NCBI GenBank assembly: GCA_026874595.1
Contig: CM049306.1
Location: 19,337,019 to 19,401,018, forward strand
Direction: 5' to 3'
Length of the DNA stretch: 64,000 nt
DNA from: Sipunculus nudus
Taxonomy: Eukaryota; Annelida; Sipuncula; Golfingiida; Sipunculidae
The position numbers were made by a program, and so were the translations under genes. Numbering within the stretch: the first letter of the stretch is position 1; each line of letters starts with the position of its first letter. Below the pieces are notes generated by a model that saw only the letters and a list, made by a program, of their open reading frames with translations, did no database searches and had not been told where the DNA came from. Positions 60,161 to 64,000 of the stretch are shown in pieces.

Positions 60161-61790
60161 CAAGTTGAAACAGGTACACAGAGGCTGCGACAGGGACCGC
60201 GCCAGTCATATAAACCCATCAACGTGAAAATATAACAAAGGCTATTACATAAATAATTTATAAAATGAGATATAATAACATCAACAAAAATTCCTTGAGT
60301 TCACGATCCTTACACTCAGTGTTACTATTAATGTGAGAAGGGTTTATTTAACGCTGACATTTTTGTGCGTTTCGAATTACTCAAAAACTATTTATCAAAG
60401 ATATCGTTATTGACGTTTATTTTTCATCAACTTTTACTGTATTCTCTGAAATTACTGGAAAGATCTCACAAAAACCCGCGGATTTCACGGACCGCCCATA
60501 CTTGAAGTACCGTGATAAAAGAATCCGTGAGGGTGCAGTTTAACAGCCTTGATTGAACATGGAAGCTGCATGGGCATTTGATAACCTGACCATATTTGTT
60601 TGCCCTGAACTAGCACAGAAGTACTAGGCGAGTGACTCCGGATTCCAGGAAGACTGTTACTGAATACTTATTGACATGTATCTAAATCATGCACTTTCAC
60701 AATGGTGCTTTGGATGGGCAAACGCCCACACATAGTAAAGGGAATCATTTTAGTTGCAACTCCATTTAGTACATTTGTATTTACCAAGGAAACAGGAATA
60801 TGTACCCGGAGTGGTATCTCACTCCTTCATATTTGCAGTTCATTTTTAGCCCTTGTAATCCATTTGGTTAATCATGTTGCACATGTCTTCTAGTCAGTGT
60901 ATTGACTTTGTTGGTACACACAAGTAGAAAGCTACATAAAACACACAAAAAAAGTATTCTTACGGCAGTTAAACATCGGATGAACAAGAATAATGGACAT
61001 TATTTAAAGAGCCATAGTTTGGTAAACCAAACGTCTTTATAATAAGAGTCAAGGTTTGGTTGATCAAACATCAAGACGAATGGTCATTATTATATCCGTC
61101 CCACTTGGTTGCACTTGGTTGGTGCATACAATTTGGCACTACAGTCGATGTTAAAACTCTGTTAAAAATGTTATAGAACATACACTTCATGTTAAAATAT
61201 CAAAATGGAACGTAACATTATATCGTCATGTTATATACATCTGTTCTTCATGATATTATAGTAAGTACATACATTTATATGGGTGTGAGCCGAAAATTCT
61301 TTTTTTTTCAGAGTTACAATTGTGGAAGTGTAATTTTAACTCTGATTGGATTAAGAACACACAAAGTCATTTCATTTCCCTTAAAAGATACAATGTAATA
61401 AATGTTGGATGTTGGCTTTACCCGTAAAAAATGGGAATGCAAGAGGTTAAAAAATCTTACAAGATATACATGAGAGCCTTCTATTATGATTACAGAAATG
61501 CTATCATAGTTAAAAAATACTTGTTAAAATCTAAATACATTCCATTACGTCACACTTGCAGCACTCCTGTAGTCATACCATAAGATGTTACCCTGGCAAC
61601 TTGTCACTTATTTGACCTTTATTGGGGGGCTCCTAAATTAAAAATTTGAAATAACTAATTAAGTCTGATGGAAATCAACCAAAAGGAATGTTAGTTGTGA
61701 TTTAATGTAGATTATAATTATATTGACCTACAAACTGATTTCATGAATTTGCAACATTACACAATATATCATTAATGTATCTATATATTG
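60161..61790. other. Presumed intron, no exon seen
   Basis: AT-rich sequence, nothing recognised. Confidence 0.4.
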
Positions 61791-61796
61791 TTCAAT

Positions 61797-61824
61797 ATAT
61801 TGATCCACTGAAGAGGATCAATAT
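61797..61824. repeat. Perfect 10-bp-stem hairpin
   Basis: ATATTGATCC and GGATCAATAT are separated by an 8-base loop, immediately before the 31 bp minisatellite. Confidence 0.8.
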
Positions 61825-61848
61825 GATTATTGATGTTTTTTTTCGATA

Positions 61849-62160
61849 ACTGATTATCGATTATCGATGGCTCTGTTTATAATTGATATGATATTCGTTA
61901 GCTCTGATCATGATGTATACGATTATCGAAGGCTCTGATCATAACTGATACGATATTCGTTGGCTCTAATTATAATTGATACGATTTTCGATGGCTCTGA
62001 TCATAATTCGTACGATTATCGATGGCTCTGATCATGATTGATGCGATTATCGATGGCTCTGATCATAATTGATACGATTTTCGATTGCTCGGATCATAAT
62101 TGATACGATTATCGATGGATCTGATCATATTTGATACGATTATTGATGGTTCTTTTCATT
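61849..62160 (+). repeat. Minisatellite, unit 31 bp, about 10 copies
   Basis: The unit is GATTATCGATGGCTCTGATC followed by ATAATTGATAC. Copies vary mostly at GATTATCG/GATTTTCG/GATATTCG and CATAATTG/CATGATTG. Edges decay into AT-rich sequence. Confidence 0.95.
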
Positions 62161-62930
62161 ACTGTCTTTGTCATAATCTATGGTTTCAGAAAGAATTGGT
62201 ATATTCATTGGTAGCTCTTTATAATCGATATAAAATAGTTTAAACTTAAATGACTGGTATAACTGGCAGAGCGGGTTATTCGATTTATAATACTCGTAAG
62301 AGTTTCTGTAGACATTTCAGTATAAATTAGGTGCAACGTAAACATCTACATTTTTTACCTTTGTGAAGGTTGTGCGATACTTCTTTTCATTAAGTGGCAG
62401 TTTTCTTTCTACCGACTCGCTGATTTGAATTGATTTACACACTCCAACTTACCTTTATATAAATATCTATATTTGTTCGATAAACAATCAGACCCTTAAA
62501 GGTGCCAAATCGCTTACTTTTTTATAAAGAATTTACGTGATTTCTGGCTTCCTTTGTGTATATATTAATGATCTAAGGGTGATTTTGGTTGTGAAAAGTT
62601 CTTATATAGCAAGCCTTCGTGAAGGATGTGTGAACATGTTTCTAAACAGCAATGTTGACAAACGGGAAAAACATGTAACCTAAGGTGGTCGGCCGATATA
62701 TGCGGAGGTAGAGGGTCACTTGTTGCAAAACGCTATTTGCAAACTTATGGCTTATCTGAATTGCTGTCAGATGCCTTTGTTGATATTGTTTTGATAATTT
62801 TGGCAGGCCCACATATTATAAACACGTTGGTATAAACAAAACAAGCAGCCTGTGTGCGGTGATATCCACGTTCTCTCGCCTATTTTTATAAAAAGCTCCA
62901 AGTTATTACCTTTAGTTTATAAAGGTCAGA
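62161..62930. other. Presumed intron, no exon seen
   Basis: Parts may be the diverged left edge of the repeat that follows. Confidence 0.35.
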
Positions 62931-62934
62931 TAGG

Positions 62935-64000
62935 TGATTGGGCCCCTTTAATGTAAAGTACTTCATTTCAATGCCAGTTAACTGAGTAGGTTTCACAGTT
63001 TTTTCATTAAAGAGAATTCGTTCGTTGCATCATTCTGTGTGTTCCCTTCGATGTTAACACAGCTGACCCATAATCAGATGCAAAGCAAACGATCTGTCAA
63101 GTATGCAACATTCTCAGTTCATAGAAAAGATTTTTTTTCTCACGGTGTTGTTTTATCACCAGACTTGACATGGTCATATTAATCACCAGAACATGAGCTC
63201 ACCTAGGTTGGGTTTTTTTTCAGGTGCTTAACATGGGCATCAACTTGAGCAACGAGCATTTATTCTTATGCTTGTCACATATCAAATTCAGCTTCTTTTG
63301 TGTATTTTTACCTGTACTCATAAAGATACCACGAACATGAAAACATCAGAGAGACTATAGCGTGAAAAAGCAAGTAAAAACCCACATATTGCTTTTCAGG
63401 CTAAGGGTGGTGCGGGCCCCTTTAACGTGGCTATATGTAAAGTCCTTAATTTTAATGCCAGTTCACTGAGGAAGTTTCAATTGTGGCTGTAACTACTACT
63501 TTTATCATCCGTATATACATAATGATTGTCTAAAGGTTGTTTAGCGAATACATATCGTAGATAAATCCACGACCTATCATTCTCCAAAATAATGTATTGT
63601 CATGTTGTACCTGTTCACACACTTATTTGAATAAGAAGGTAAAAAATAATCTTTGTTCAAATCAGTAAATTACACCAATAACATAAAAATTGATTCCAGA
63701 AAATTATTTTCAACGGGGCCCCGGTCATGGAAGTTGTTGTTAACAATAATTACTTTCTGTATTATATCTAATGAGTTATTTTAGTACCAATCTTACATTC
63801 GCTGATCTTGTCAAACGTCATAATGCAATCTTCGGGATAAACATAAAACTGTTGTAGTGTTTGAATAAGAATGTAGATTATAGTCTTGCATGGATCCTAT
63901 CAGTAAATTACATCAGTAAGATAATTTTGTGGAACATTATTTTTAGTGGGTCACCGGTCACGGAGGCTGATTTTAATAGTTATTGCCTGCTCTATTATAT
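62935..64000 (+). repeat. Degenerate tandem repeat, about 240 bp period, running off the window
   Basis: GGGCCCCTTTAATGTAAAG with AATGCCAGTTAACTGAGTAG (62940-62995) returns at 63415-63475 as GGGCCCCTTTAACGTGGC with AATGCCAGTTCACTGAGGAA. ATCAGTAAATTACACCAATA with GGGGCCCCGGTCATGGAAG (63660-63735) returns at 63899-63970 as ATCAGTAAATTACATCAGTA with GGGTCACCGGTCACGGAGG. TTTGAATAAGAA recurs at 63627 and 63860. Offsets are about 235-245 bp or twice that. Confidence 0.6.

Noticed and set aside
61849-62160. CRISPR-like spaced repeats
   Set aside because: Contiguous 31 bp units without spacers.

Overview
This window is nuclear DNA from a metazoan, most likely a lophotrochozoan and probably a mollusc. 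The sequence is AT-rich. Its genes are broken into short exons by GT-AG introns. It is full of long (AT)n tracts, poly-G and poly-C runs, (ATT)n tracts and degenerate tandem-repeat elements of a style I associate with bivalve and gastropod genomes. The group assignment is an inference. No bacterial gene, operon, CRISPR array, rRNA or intact tRNA was seen.

The one gene that can be assembled with confidence lies at 36877-43855 on the plus strand. Six exons join with fully consistent splice phases into a 997-residue CARD-NACHT-LRR protein (a NOD-like receptor). It has a split N-terminal CARD, a linker partly coded by two very small exons, and one 2.37 kb exon carrying the NACHT ATPase, winged-helix region and C-terminal leucine-rich repeats. 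Intron 2 holds a roughly 34 bp minisatellite of about 20 copies.

Fragments of other genes: (1) minus strand 16298 to 7214, a signal-peptide exon and an acidic stalk plus membrane-helix exon whose phases match; (2) plus strand 56319-56418, a signal-peptide first exon ending in a consensus donor; (3) minus strand 48549 to about 46160, weak candidate exons of a membrane protein; (4) plus strand 30721-30913, a possible terminal exon.

Most of the remaining sequence is repeats. 1.4-2.45 kb holds a ~145 bp unit array that reappears in the opposite orientation at 31.7-32.4 kb. 21.9-22.7 kb holds two nested inverted-repeat elements with GC-rich palindromes. 27.9-30.2, 32.6-33.3 and 50.9-51.7 kb (minus) hold three copies of one composite element, each ending in a 14-base palindrome whose stem changes in a compensatory way between copies. 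Its ~156 bp units carry perfect AGGTCAnnnTGACCT palindromes. 34.3-35.3 kb holds a second ~140 bp family rich in TCAAGGTCA. 61.85-62.16 kb is a 31 bp minisatellite, and 62.9-64.0 kb a degenerate ~240 bp repeat running off the right edge. A LINE 3' end lies at 13.5-13.97 kb and SINE-like pieces are scattered.

The main novelty candidates are the NLR gene and the palindrome-ended composite repeat family.
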